This document shows positions 47,462 through 58,979 of a stretch of DNA of 64,000 nt, in pieces. The stretch is taken from NCBI GenBank assembly GCA_903813345.2, contig CAIIXF020000012.1, positions 33,058,572 to 33,122,571 on the forward strand. The letters are read 5' to 3'. How positions within the stretch are numbered: the first letter of the stretch is position 1; each line of letters starts with the position of its first letter. The DNA is from Owenia fusiformis (lineage: Eukaryota; Annelida; Polychaeta; Sabellida; Oweniidae). A program made the translations under genes and the position numbers. The notes beneath the pieces are model-generated. The model did not search any database, was not told the DNA's origin, and was given only the letters and a program-made list of their open reading frames with translations.

Positions 47462-48481
47462 TTATTCATCTTCGATAACTTCTGCTTCTTGTTCTTTCTC
47501 AATGGCTTCTTGACGTCTTTGTTCAAAAGTCTCTTCAGCCTCCTGTCGCTCATCTTCATTGTATTCATCCTTGTCTAGACGTTCAAGTTTTCTTATCGCG
47601 ATCAAAACTTCAAGACGGTATTCTTCATCTTCCGCTACTGGGTTTTCTGAGAGTACGAGAGCTCTCAGTTTCGGGAGTACCTTCAATTTTTCACATTCTT
47701 TTATATCAGAGATGTTGTTTCCACGGAGATTGATATACTGAAGGTTACGGTTCATTTCGCTAAAGCCATCAAGCGATTCGATTTGATTGTCACGTAAATG
47801 TAATGTAGTTAGATGCTCCAGGCGTTCAAGGCCTTCAAGTTTCTTGATTACATTCGCACCTACGAATAAATTCTTGAGGTTTGGTAGATAGATACCATCG
47901 GTGGTCTCAAGTTTGTTACTACGCATTTCTAGTGTATGTAATCTACTGAGCTTGACTGAATCTAGCTGTTTTACCATTGTGATCTGATTAAAGTTTAAAC
48001 TCAAATGTTCAATAAGTGGATGGCTGACTCCTTCAGTTGTGGTAATACGACAGTTATTGAAACTTGCGACTTGAAGATATGGCAGTTCTTCTAGCTTGGC
48101 GCAGTTGATCAACAGCCCATCAGCTTTTAAAGTGAGAAGATGAGTCAGGGAATTCAGGGGGGAGATATCCTTTAGGTTATTCTTTGAAATGTCCACATAA
48201 CGTAAATGAATGTATGAATTTAGAAGGCTTATGTCAGTTAAATCTCTCTCGTGTAGGTCAACCCTGACATAAGCATGCGCTAAGCCATCACCAGTCTTAC
48301 AAAGTAATGATAAACATTCCGCCATCATCTCTTCTGTAAGAGGAACTTCCGGTAACTTTTCTTCCTCTTCTTCTTCAACATTCTCCTCTTCTTCACCTGA
48401 CTTGTCCTCTTCTTCTCCTAATTCATCATCTTCACCTTCTTCTGCCGCAGGATCATAATCGTCATCTTCATGATCAGACAT
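47462..48481 (-). CDS. LRRC23: LRRC23, radial-spoke leucine-rich repeat protein
   Basis: 339 aa from the ATG of MSDHEDD, the first Met after a likely acceptor (TTAATTTCAG at 48487). Residues 1-45 are acidic. PLTEEMMAECLSLLCKTGDG, then LAHAYVRVDLHERDLTDISL and SYIHLRYVDISKNNL match the conserved LRRC23 start. About eight leucine-rich repeats of SDS22 type fill residues 65-280 (LHLRDNQIESLDGF, INLRGNNISDI, LVLSENPV), capped by RKLERLDKDEYNEDER and a charged coiled tail. In other animals LRRC23 is a component of radial spoke 3 in motile cilia and sperm tails. The coding part has no intron here, unlike the vertebrate gene. It is complete, with TAA at 47462. Only the identity of the far N-terminus is open. 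Confidence 0.93.
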   Translation of the reverse strand: MSDHEDDDYDPAAEEGEDDELGEEEDKSGEEEENVEEEEEEKLPEVPLTEEMMAECLSLLCKTGDGLAHAYVRVDLHERDLTDISLLNSYIHLRYVDISKNNLKDISPLNSLTHLLTLKADGLLINCAKLEELPYLQVASFNNCRITTTEGVSHPLIEHLSLNFNQITMVKQLDSVKLSRLHTLEMRSNKLETTDGIYLPNLKNLFVGANVIKKLEGLERLEHLTTLHLRDNQIESLDGFSEMNRNLQYINLRGNNISDIKECEKLKVLPKLRALVLSENPVAEDEEYRLEVLIAIRKLERLDKDEYNEDERQEAEETFEQRRQEAIEKEQEAEVIEDE

Positions 48482-49502
48482 TGTATCTGAAATTAAACAA
48501 AATTTTGAAATGTAATAAGTACTGTTCACCGATAAAAAAAATCAATGATTTTTTATCAACAACATTGCACAATTGTCGTTTTCAGCCATCTTCTGTGACT
48601 TTTAAGATTTGTATATCATCAAAATTGCAGATGAGACTGCATTCTTCATGACCTTATTTAGGAGAAGGCAATGTGTGCCCGTTGCCATTCATCTGTGAGT
48701 GTGCGCCTAAGGAGGGGCACAGTCAGCAGTCAGCACCATCTATCTAATATATAATATAATAGAATCAGTCAAGGCCTAATAACTGTATAATGAAGATTGA
48801 TAGTGCTGACTGTGAGGAGGGGGGGGGTGGAAGGGATACATTAACTGGCCTTTTGTGTTACTTTTAGTTACTGTGTTTCGAATATGCTGCCTTAAACAAG
48901 TGATATAGTCTTTCTGATTTTAATTGCAAAGCCAAACAGCCTAAATCATAAAATCATGGCAAACAATATTTTACAATCAATCAGTGACTGAGTGAGTGTC
49001 ACAGTTCCTCTTCTTTTGACAAATCTCAAATGATACATTCAATGTAAGTGGATTCAACCTAAAGTGTTTAGTGTTATGAACATTTCATGAGCTTGAAATT
49101 AATTTATAAGCTATAATATATTCATAATTACCTGATTTTAGCAAAGGTCTAATTTTTGCAAAAAAAATTCGTTGAAAAATGGCGGCGTTGTCACCAGTCT
49201 CCGAGCCTTTCACTATAACAACGACTGATATCGGAAGCCCGAGATTTCTATTTAATCACATTTTACTGAATCAAACAAATTTTTATTCATGGATACCCTA
49301 ATTAATGGAATAATTTTGACCTTGTTGAACCAAATAAAGATTTTTAGACTATTTTTTAAATAATTAAAACCAATGACGTCATTGTGCGCGAAATATGAAG
49401 CGCAGTAAAACGAAAACAATTTTCTTGAAATATTTTGCACACATCTGCCTTTATACAAATCGCATTTAACTGTATTGGGTATCGATTCAAAGATTAATTA
49501 TA
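48482..49502. promoter_or_regulatory. Head-to-head promoter region of LRRC23 and the rhodanese gene
   Basis: On the minus strand a 5'-UTR intron of LRRC23 is likely: donor CAG|GTAATT at 49131 and acceptor TTTCAG| at 48487. The 5' exon would start near 49200, where AAAATGGCGGCG (49177-49188) fits the YY1 site often found just downstream of animal start sites. TGACGTCA (49373-49380, CRE-like) lies between the genes. No TATA box is clear. The distance from that exon to the rhodanese ATG is about 300 bases, so a bidirectional promoter is plausible. Confidence 0.5.
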
Positions 49503-52500
49503 ATGGTAGACGGCGACAATAATACAACTAGCACATTTTCAGCCACGAATCTTACTTTATTTGGGCTTCGTAAGAAATTCCCAGGCGTTGAAAATGTGTC
49601 AACTTCAACTCTGCAAAAGTGGATGGAACCCGGAAGTGAAATCAACTCTGAAGCAGGAATTCATCATAAGTGCTCAAATTTACTTATTTTGGTATGTAAG
49701 CTTATTATTCAGATCGTGGGCTCTGTATCATTGGGTTTCAAGAAATGACCATGTAAGGGCTCCCCAAGAGGGTAGACTATATCCTATTTAGTCTGAATTA
49801 TATTCAGACTATAAGGCACCTATGTTAAAGTTTGGTAATGTGAAATATTTGTTTACATAGGAAGTGCTATTCAAAATGGTCGATTGGTAAAATTAATTTG
49901 CACATTTGTTACTTCAACTAGCTTTATTTCCACTTGACAATATGCTGTGTTACTTTTTATTGCATTTAATTGTACCTTACTATTTAATTGAAATTTTGTA
50001 ATGTTTATTTTATTGAAAAAATGGTTCCTCTAATTGATAATTTTGTGCAAAAAATTTCACTGCAATTTCCACAGGAAAGTAGTACATCATAACAGACTGA
50101 CTTCTAGTCAGTCTGTTGGATACATACTACCCAAGAGGGGGCAGTGAGGTTGCTTTAGTCACTTTTAAATCCAAAATTGGTCACAATCATTCCTTTTTAG
50201 TCAGTCAAAACATTTAATGCAACAAGTGGTCTGTTATGTTCCACAGGTTGAATACTTATTAGAATAGGTCGCCTTTATTTACATTCAGAACAAATTGTCT
50301 ATTTTTGTATTTTTCGAAACCCTTGTCAGTCAGATTATTGGGGCGGGCAGATCGTTTATCGTAAGCATGGCATGGCAACTTTGTAATAAACAACTGACGT
50401 GACGTGATTGGTTCTTGTCTCATGCTGGTTTCACGTGATTGTAAAATCTAGACATGTTCATTGGTTGGATTGCACGTATTAACTAATAAACGCACGTGCG
50501 GTGAAACATTATCAACAAGACTTTTCACTCTAAATCCTACCGCGTATATTTCTTCTTATATTTCTTGATTTTCGGGACATTTTGACAAAATAAGGATTGG
50601 GGAACGTAAAAGAATATATATTTTATAAGTTTTGTGAAAATTGAGTATCTCCTGTGATGAAAACGGGGACTATCTTCTCCAAATTTTGGTGATTTCTTCA
50701 TCTGCCTACCGCAGTGTCTATTCCGAAACACTGTATGGGAGTTTGTCAGATCATTGTACAAAATTGTCACTTGCAAGCATTGATTTGTTGCATTTGTTCG
50801 TTTTTAGATACCCCCAAGTCACATTTGGTCACATTTTAGAGGCCAGGTCACCTTGTCACTTGTCACATACTAGTACCACTTGGGGAGCCCCCATGTTCAT
50901 ATCACAGGGACTTGTATCAACACCTGACATCTATTGGGCAACCTGGAAGACAAAGACCATGTATTCTTTAACTAAACCTCAATATACATTGATGTCTTAT
51001 TACAGGATACACGGCCAGAAGAAGAATACAAAATAAGTCATTTGCCAGGTGCTCTACGGCTACAACCTGATGCTACGGATGAACAAATAAAGTCCCTTCT
51101 CGAAGCAGAAAATGCTTTCAATAACTCAAGTAATGATGGTAAGGAATGTCATCAGTTGTGGGAAAACAAAAAATTAATTTTAATATGGGAAGAGTGTAAT
51201 TGGTAAATACCTGGTGATATCTAATGATTAATTAGTGACAAAAAAAACAATTTCAACAATTCAAATTTTGTTAAGGGGGAAGAAAGAGGCTACACTATAG
51301 GGGGCCCACTATATTGTCAATTTTTACAGATCATAATTGGACACGACCCTGAGGTTTGCAGCGGTTTGCTAAAAGCACGTCAGGCATAAGGTTCCATGGT
51401 AAACAGCATGATGTCAAGATTATCAGAATGTAGTCCAACAACATTAGACCTAGTCAGGGGCCTCGTTTCTTATCTGACATGTCTTTTGGCCCTGACTAAT
51501 CCAGCCCAAAGTAAGATCAGATTAATGAATCAGAATGAAGCATGGGATAACAACATAACACAATGTATCTTTTAATTCATTGCTTCCATGTTAAATCATT
51601 AAAATATGTTTCTATTCTGTTAAATATTTTATATTCCAGATGTGACTAGAATAGTGTGTTACTGTTCTGTTGGGTACAGGTCATCTGCAATGGCTACAAA
51701 ACTGATGGCACTTTAGGAAAATGTTTTACATTCCAGATGTGACTAGAATAGTGTGTTACTGTTCTGTTGGGTACAGGTCATCTGCCATGGCTTTAAAACT
51801 GATGACACTTGAGGAAAATGCTTTACATTTCAGATGTGACTAGAATAGTGTGTTACTGTTCTGTTGGGTACAGGTCATCTGCAATGGCTACAAAACTGAT
51901 GACACTTCAGGAAAATGTTTTACATTCCAGATGTGACTAGAATAGTGTGCTACTTTTCTGTTGGGTACAGGTCATCTGCCATGGCTTTAAAACTGATGAC
52001 ACTTGAGGAAAATGCTTTACATTTCAAATGTGACTAGAATAGTGTGTTACTGTTCTGTTGGGTACAGGTCATCTGCAATGGCTACAAAACTGATGACACT
52101 TTAGGAAAATGTTTTACATATCAGATGTGACTAGAATAGTGTGCTACTGTTCTGTTGGGTACAGGTCATCTGCAATGGCTACAAAACTGATGACACTTTA
52201 GGAAAATGTTTTACATTTCAGATGTGACTAGAATAGTGTGTTACTGTTCTGTTGGGTACAGGTCATCTGCAATGGCTACAAAACTGATGACACTTTAGGA
52301 AAATGTTTTACATATCAGATGTGACTAGAATAGTGTTTTACTGTTCTGTTGGGTACAGGTCATCTGCATGACTACAAAACTGATGACTCTTCAGGAAAAT
52401 GTTTTACATTCCAGATGTGACTAGAATAGTGTTTTACTGTTCTGTTGGGTACAGGTCATCTGCAATAGCTACAAAACTGATGACACTTCAGGAAAATGTT

Positions 52501-55500
52501 TTACATTCCAGATGTGACTAGAATAGTGTGCTACTGTTCTGTTGGGTACAGGTCATCTGCAATTGCTACAAAACTGATGACACTTTAGGAAAATGTTTTA
52601 CATTCCAGATGTGACTAGAATAGTGTGTTACTGTTCTATTGGGTACAGGTCATCTGCCATGGCTACAAAACTGATGGCACTTCAGGAAAATGTTTTACAT
52701 TTCAGATGTGACTAGAATAGTGTGTTACTGTTCTGTTGGGTACAGGTCATCTGCAATGGCTACAAAACTGATGACACTTCAGGAAAATGTTTTACATTTC
52801 AGATGTGACTAGAATAGTGTGTTACTGTTCTATTGGGTACAGGTCATCTGCAATGGCTACAAAACTGATGGCACTTCAGGAAAATGTTTTACATTTCAGA
52901 TGTGACTAGAATAGTGTGTTACTGTTCTATTGGGTACAGGTCATCTGCCATGGCTACAAAACTGATGGCACTTCAGGAAAATGTTTTACATTTCAGATGT
53001 GACTAGAATAGTGTTTTACTGTTCTGTTGGTTACAGGTCATCTGCAATGGCTACAAAACTAATGACACTTGAGGAGAATGTTTTACATTTCAGATGTGAC
53101 TAGAATAGTGTGCTACTGTTCTGTTGGGTACAGGTCATCTGCAATGGCTACAAAACTAATGACACTTGAGGAGAATGTTTTACATTTCAGATGTGTCTAG
53201 AATAGTGTTTTACTGTTCTGTTGGGTACAGGTCATCTGCAATGGCTACACAACTGATGACACTTTAGGAAAATGTTTTACATTTCAGATGTGACTAGAAT
53301 AGTGTGCTACTGTTCTGTTGGGTACAGGTCATCTGCCATGGCTACAAAACTGATGACACTTCGGGAAAATGTTTTACATTTCAGATGTGACTAGAATAGT
53401 GTGTTACTGTTCTGTTGGGTTCAGGTCATCTGCAATTGCTACAAAACTGATGACACTTCAGGAAAATGTTTTACATTTCAGATGTGACTAGAATAGTGTG
53501 CTACTGTTCTGTTGGGTACAGGTCATCTGCAATTGCTACAAAACTGATGACACTTTAGGAAAATGTTTTACATTCCAGATGTGACTAGAATAGTGTGTTA
53601 CTGTTCTATTGGGTACAGGTCATCTGCCATGGCTACAAAACTGATGGCACTTCAGGAAAATGTTTTACATTTCAGATGTGACTAGAATAGTGTGTTACTG
53701 TTCTGTTGGGTACAGGTCATCTGCAATGGCTACAAAACTGATGACACTTCAGGAAAATGTTTTACATTTCAGATGTGACTAGAATAGTGTGTTACTGTTC
53801 TATTGGGTACAGGTCATCTGCAATGGCTACAAAACTGATGGCACTTCAGGAAAATGTTTTACATTTCAGATGTGACTAGAATAGTGTGTTACTGTTCTAT
53901 TGGGTACAGGTCATCTGCCATGGCTACAAAACTGATGGCACTTCAGGAAAATGTTTTACATTTCAGATGTGACTAGAATAGTGTGTTACTGTTCTGTTGG
54001 TTACAGGTCATCTGCAATGGCTACAAAACTAATGACACTTGAGGAGAATGTTTTACATTTCAGATGTGACTAGAATAGTGTGCTACTGTTCTGTTGGGTA
54101 CAGGTCATCTGCAATGGCTACAAAACTAATGACACTTGAGGAGAATGTTTTACATTTCAGATGTGACTAGAATAGTGTTTTACTGTTCTGTTGGGTACAG
54201 GTCATCTGCAATGGCTACACAACTGATGACACTTTAGGAAAATGTTTTACATTTCAGATGTGACTAGAATAGTGTGCTACTGTTCTGTTGGGTACAGGTC
54301 ATCTGCCATGGCTACAAAACTGATGACACTTCGGGAAAATGTTTTACATTTCAGATGTGACTAGAATAGTGTGTTACTGTTCTGTTGGGTTCAGGTCATC
54401 TGCAATTGCTACAAAACTGATGACACTTCAGGAAAATGTTTTACATTTCAGATGTGACTAGAATAGTGTGTTACTGTTCTGTTGGGTTCAGGTCATCTGC
54501 AATTGCTACAAAACTGATGACACTCCAGGAAAATGTTTTACATTTCAGATGTGACTAGAATAGTGTGTTACTGTTCTGTTGGGTACAGGTCATCTGCAAT
54601 TGCTACAAAACTGATGACACTTTAGGAAAATGTTTTACATTACAGATGTGACTAGAATAGTGTGTTACTGTTCTATTGGGTACAGGTCATCTGCCATGGC
54701 TACAAAACTGATGACACTTGAGGAAAATGTTTTACATTTCAGATGTGACTAGAATAGTGTGTTACTGTTCTGTTGGGTACAGGTCATCTGCAATGGCTAC
54801 AAAACTGATGGCACTTCAGAAAAATAACTGTAAGTTAAGAATATGATCATACTTTTCGTTGAAACAGGCCAGGTAAATTAAAAATTTGAGTTTCTATACC
54901 TAGTAATAATAAATATCAATGGAATTCATTGAAAAGATGTCTGAATGAATATTTGTCTGTAAAAGTAATGAAAGGCAAATTGCCTGCCATGCATGCCTCA
55001 TGTCTGTGTTATGCCAGTCTCATGTCTGTGTTATGCCTGCCTCATGTCTGTGTTATGCCTGCCTCGTGTCTGTGTTATGCCTGCCTCATGTCTGTGTTAT
55101 GCCTGCCTCATGTCTGTGTTATGCCAGTCTCATGTCTGTGTCATGTCTGCCTCATGTCTGTGTTATGCCTGCCTCATGTCTGTGTTATGCCTGCCTCATG
55201 TCTGTGTTATGCCTGCCTCATATCTGTGTTATGCCTGCCTCATCTCTGTGTAATGCCAATCTCATGTCTGTGTTAGGCCTGCCTCATGTCTGTGTTATGC
55301 CTGCCTCATATCTATGTTATGCAAGTCTCATGTGTGTGTTATGCCTGCCTCATGCCTGTGTTATGCCTGCCTCTTGTCTGTCTTATGCCTGCCTCATATT
55401 TGTGTTATGCCTGCCTCTTGTCTGTCTTATGCCTGCCTCATATCTGTGTTATGCCTGCCTCATGTCTGTGTTATGCCTGCCTCATGTCTGTGTTATGCCT

Positions 55501-56406
55501 GCCTCATGTCTGTGTTATGCCTGCCTCATGTCTGTGTTATGCCTGCCTCATGTCTATGTTATGCCAGTCTCATGTGTGTGTTATGCCAGCCTCATGCCTG
55601 TGTTATGCCTGCCTCTTGTCTGTGTTATGCCTGCCTCATATCTGTGTTATGCCTGCCTCATGTCTGTGTTATGCCTACCTTATGTGTGTGTTATGCCTGC
55701 CTCATGTCTGTGTTACGCTTACCTCATGACTGTGTCATGTCTGCCTCATGTCTGTATCATGCCTGCCTGTCTGTGTTATGCCTTCCTCATATCTGCATTA
55801 TGTCTGCCTTACATCTGTGTCATACCTGCCTCTTGTCTGTGTCATTTCTGTGTCATTCCTGCCACATGTCTGTGTCATGCCTGCCACATGTCTGTGTCAT
55901 GCCTGCCACATGTCTGTGTTATGCCTGCCTCACATCTTTGTCATACCTGCCTCTTGTCTGGGTCATGTTTCTGTTAAATGTCTGTCTCATGTCTGTACCT
56001 CCCAAGATTTTTGGTAGATAAATTGTATGAATATATATTCCAACAAGGAAACAGTATTTGCATACAGAAATATCTGTCATATTCATGCTCACCAAAAAAA
56101 GGAAAAAGTAAAAAAAGATCACTGATCTTTAGTGCATCTGTTCAGATATACGCTCCCTCGGGATAAATCCCATATCTAACCCCCAAGTATACAGTCCTTA
56201 TGTAATTCATTCATATATTTGCAGGTCCAAGTGCTAGCTCCTTTAAGACAACCAAGATCTTCAACTTAGAAGGGAGCATATTTAAATGGGCAAATGAGGG
56301 CAGAGCAATGGTAGATTATGAGCAAAGACAGACAATACATGCACACCCTTATAGCGCAATATGGGGCAAACTATTGAACAGTGAACTTAGGAAATCTTCA
56401 TTATGA
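49503..56406 (+). CDS. Single-domain rhodanese (sulfurtransferase-like) protein, 4 exons
   Basis: Exons 49503-49691, 51006-51138, 54743-54829, 56225-56406; 591 nt, 196 aa and TGA. Phases 0, 1, 1 match across all joins. Exon 1 has LRKKFPGVENVSTSTLQKWM and the first strand LLIL; exon 2 continues DTRPEEEYKISHLPGALRL, the CH2A region; exon 3 gives IVCYCSVGYRSSAMATKL, the active-site loop with Cys before SVGYRS; exon 4 gives KIFNLEGSIFKWANEGR, the CH2B region, and HPYSAIWGKLL. This end and the KFP...STxxLxxW start resemble single-domain rhodanese proteins I associate with bacteria and some algae and animals. A persulfide-transfer role is expected from the Cys; the substrate is unknown. Exons 3 and 4 are both amplified in tandem arrays beside them. 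Confidence 0.88.
49692..51005. promoter_or_regulatory. Rhodanese intron 1 with a promoter-like patch at 50340-50500
   Basis: The patch holds GGGGCGGGCAG, two CCAAT-type ATTGG boxes (GATTGGTT, CATTGGTTGG), TGACGTGACGTGATTGG, TTTCACGTGA and CGCACGTGCG in otherwise AT-rich sequence. It could be an internal promoter or enhancer. The open frame at 50641-51036 has no domain. This call is tentative. Confidence 0.3.
51640..54742 (+). repeat. 97-bp array made from rhodanese exon 3, about 32 extra copies
   Basis: Each unit is the acceptor GTTTTACATTTCAG followed by almost the whole of exon 3 (ATGTGACTAGAATAGTGTGT through AAACTGATGACACTT). From 51640 to the intact exon at 54743 is 3103 bases, 32 periods of 97. 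Only the last copy ends AAAATAACT|GTAAGT; the others run CAGGAAAATG into the next acceptor. Many upstream copies have CTTTAG, an in-frame stop, where the last has CTTCAG. A 10-unit (970-base) higher-order period is seen, for instance 52511 against 53481. Confidence 0.95.
54985..55990 (+). repeat. 22-bp minisatellite CTCATGTCTGTGTTATGCCTGC, about 45 copies
   Basis: Lies in rhodanese intron 3. Because 22 is not a multiple of 3 and the unit has no stop in any frame, long frames open in all three registers (for example 55000-55977). These are repeat by-products, not genes. Later units drift (ATATCTGCATTATG, GCCACATGTCTGTG). Confidence 0.95.
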
Positions 56407-56444
56407 AACTATGCAATATTGGGCAAAACTAATGAATAGTGATG

Positions 56445-57290
56445 TTTGGTTTAAACTATAGTGGACTATGAACAAAGATAGACAATATATACACACCCTT
56501 ATAGCACAATATGGGGCAAACTATTGAACAGTGAACTTAGGAAATCATCATAATGAAACTATGGTGTGACTATGAAATAACATAGACAATATATGCACAC
56601 CCTTATAGTGCAATATGGGGCAAACTATTGAACGGTGAACTTAAGAAGTCATCATTATGAAACTCTGGTAGACTATGAACAAACATAGACAATATATGCA
56701 CACCCTTATAGCACAATATGGGGCAAACTATTGAACGGTGAACTTAAGAAGTCATCATTATGAAACTCTGGTAGACTATGAACAAAGATAGACAATACAT
56801 GCACACCCCTATAGCTCAATATGGGGCAAACTATTGAACGGTGAACTTAGGAAATCATCATAATGAAAATCTGGTTGACTATTAACAAACATAGACAATA
56901 TATGCACACCCTTATAGCACAATATGGGGGAAACTATTGAACGGTGAACTTAAGAATTCATCATTATGAAACTCTGGTAGACTATGAACAAAGATAGACA
57001 ATACATGCACACCCCTATAGCTCAATATGGGGCAAACTATTGAACGGTGAACTTAGGAAATCATCATTATGAAACTCTGGTTGACTATGAACAAAGATAG
57101 ACAATAGATGCACACCCTTATATATGGGGCAAACTATTGAATAGTGAACTTAGGAAAATCATCATTATGATGTTTGGTAAACTATAGTGGACTATGAACA
57201 AAGATAGACATTATATGCACAGCCATAGAGTGCAAAATGGGGCAAAACTAATCAATAGTGAAGTTAAGAAATCATTACTATGATATGTGG
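56445..57290 (+). repeat. 103-bp array made from the last rhodanese exon, about 8 copies, in the 3' flank
   Basis: After the stop at 56406, the coding stretch from GACTATGAACAAAGATAGAC through GCACACCCTTATAGC and GGGGCAAACTATTGAACAGT to TTAGGAAATCATCATTATGA recurs, with GCACACCC at 56491, 56595, 56698, 56801, 56904, 57007, 57110 and 57218. Most spacings are 103 bases. Copies include the stop codon (ATTATGAAA) and a piece of what follows it. Frameshifts and changes in the copies show they are not translated. Confidence 0.9.
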
Positions 57291-57411
57291 AATGCCATGT
57301 CAAAAATGCCTGCAACCTGGTGGTGGACATAAGATGTATCATACCATATATCACCAACACATAAATCCGGTCAAAATTTGGGAGATGATAGGTGTGTTTC
57401 TTTTTCACCAG

Positions 57412-57747
57412 GAGCTGTGAATTTGTACGATACGGAATCCAATCCGGATAAATTTTGTCATGGTAATGATGCATTGTGGGATTGATCTTAGAATTAATCC
57501 AAAAACTTGTGCGATCCTGGGATTAATCTCGGGATAAATCTCGATCAATCCACCTCTTGAAGTGGATTACTTTTTGGATAAATTTTATCTGAATTCCACT
57601 GCAAATTGGATATTTCTTGGGGATTCGCCCTCATAATCCCTGTATCGTACAAATTCATCACACATTTACCGGATTAGTAATCCAAGATTTATCCCAAAAG
57701 ATGAATTTTATCCGGATTGGATTGAGGATCGTACGAATTCACAGCCC
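57412..57747. mobile_element. MITE with 3-bp CAG target duplication
   Basis: Ends GAGCTGTGAATTTGTACGAT and ATCGTACGAATTCACAGCCC are inverted repeats, with inner pairs AATCCAATCCGGATAAA and TTTATCCGGATTGGATT. CAG flanks it at 57409-57411 and 57748-57750. The 3-bp CWG site matches the Harbinger-type element at 43796, so the two may use the same transposase. Confidence 0.85.
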
Positions 57748-58174
57748 CAGGAAACTTTGATAATGTTGGATGTTATTTATTTTGGCTCTCTATAATTTTA
57801 TAGATACAGACTGTATGGCTTAAGTGCAGGGAGTTAAGATGGAGAACTGAATTTCTTTTAGATACAATCACAAAATGACTAGCAAAATAATATAGCTACC
57901 GCCACCACTGTAATCAGACAGGCCTTAAATACTCAGAAATTAAAGAAAACACAATATGGTATATTTAATAGATTTATTTTACACAGTATAGTATTTTAGT
58001 ATATTTAATAAAGGATAATATGAATAATTTTTCTAAATTAAATTCAGTATTGTGTTTCAATATATATATATTCTATGACACCACCAGGAAGTAGTGATAA
58101 GCCTATAAAATATTGTGATAACTTCAGTTTTATTGGATGTGATTGACACAAGTCATGGTGGATTGGAATGGAAG

Positions 58175-58422
58175 CCATTATTCAAACATCCAAAATAAAT
58201 ACATACATACAATAAGCGCTATGCTTAAAGAATTCACGTCGTAAGCAAATATTACCTTGCCTTACTCATTTCGCCACATATTGTTATTTTGTATCTATTG
58301 TATCTAATGTATATATTGTAATTTAATAATTTGTCCTTTGTATTAATTTGCTCTCCAAATTGGAGGAAATAAAGAACCATACCATACCATACCATTATTC
58401 AAACATCCAAAATAAATACATA
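58175..58422 (+). mobile_element. Short LINE/SINE 3' end with 31-bp target duplication
   Basis: CCATTATTCAAACATCCAAA ATAAATACATA occurs at 58175-58205 and 58392-58422. Between them about 186 bases end in GGAGGAAATAAAGAACC and an ACCAT microsatellite, a typical LINE 3' tail. A 5'-truncated insertion explains it. Confidence 0.85.
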
Positions 58423-58979
58423 GTACAATCTCAATAATACTCAAGGGGCGAGGAGGAAAATTCTCAATAAATGGTGTATAGTTGGTTTGGCAGCATTTTC
58501 AGGTAGGGGAGAGTCTTTGATGAAAGTTCCACCTAGGTGATAGCTTCGCAGAGTGGTAGGAAGTTCTTTTTTTTGAGGAGTTAGACCCCCACCCCCCAAA
58601 AACACACAACCCCAGGGAAAAATATTGTTCACACTAAATAGCCTTAGATATTCTGATGTTTGTAAGTGACATACATAGATATTATATATATGAATCATTT
58701 GTAGTATAATTGATGCTAATTACTCCTAGAGCATTTGAATATTAGTACAAAGTGTGTACCCTAGGGGGCAAATCCGTGACTCATTTTCTTACTATTTTGT
58801 TTCTAACTTTTCAATTAGACACTGTAAGAGGTTGAAAAAATTTATATGAAGTGCCCAATAGCAGGGTTAGTGACCCTGAAAGAAGCAAAGCCATGGAAGA
58901 GGTAGGAGCTGAGAAAAAAATTGTTGATTTTTCGAAAAATTTGACATTTTTGACAGCTGGATTTTGTGTACGACTATAG

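Noticed and set aside
55000-55977. 325-codon open frame of MSVLCLPHVCVMPASCL repeats
   Set aside because: It is the translation of a 22-bp minisatellite without stops in any frame, inside an intron of the rhodanese gene.
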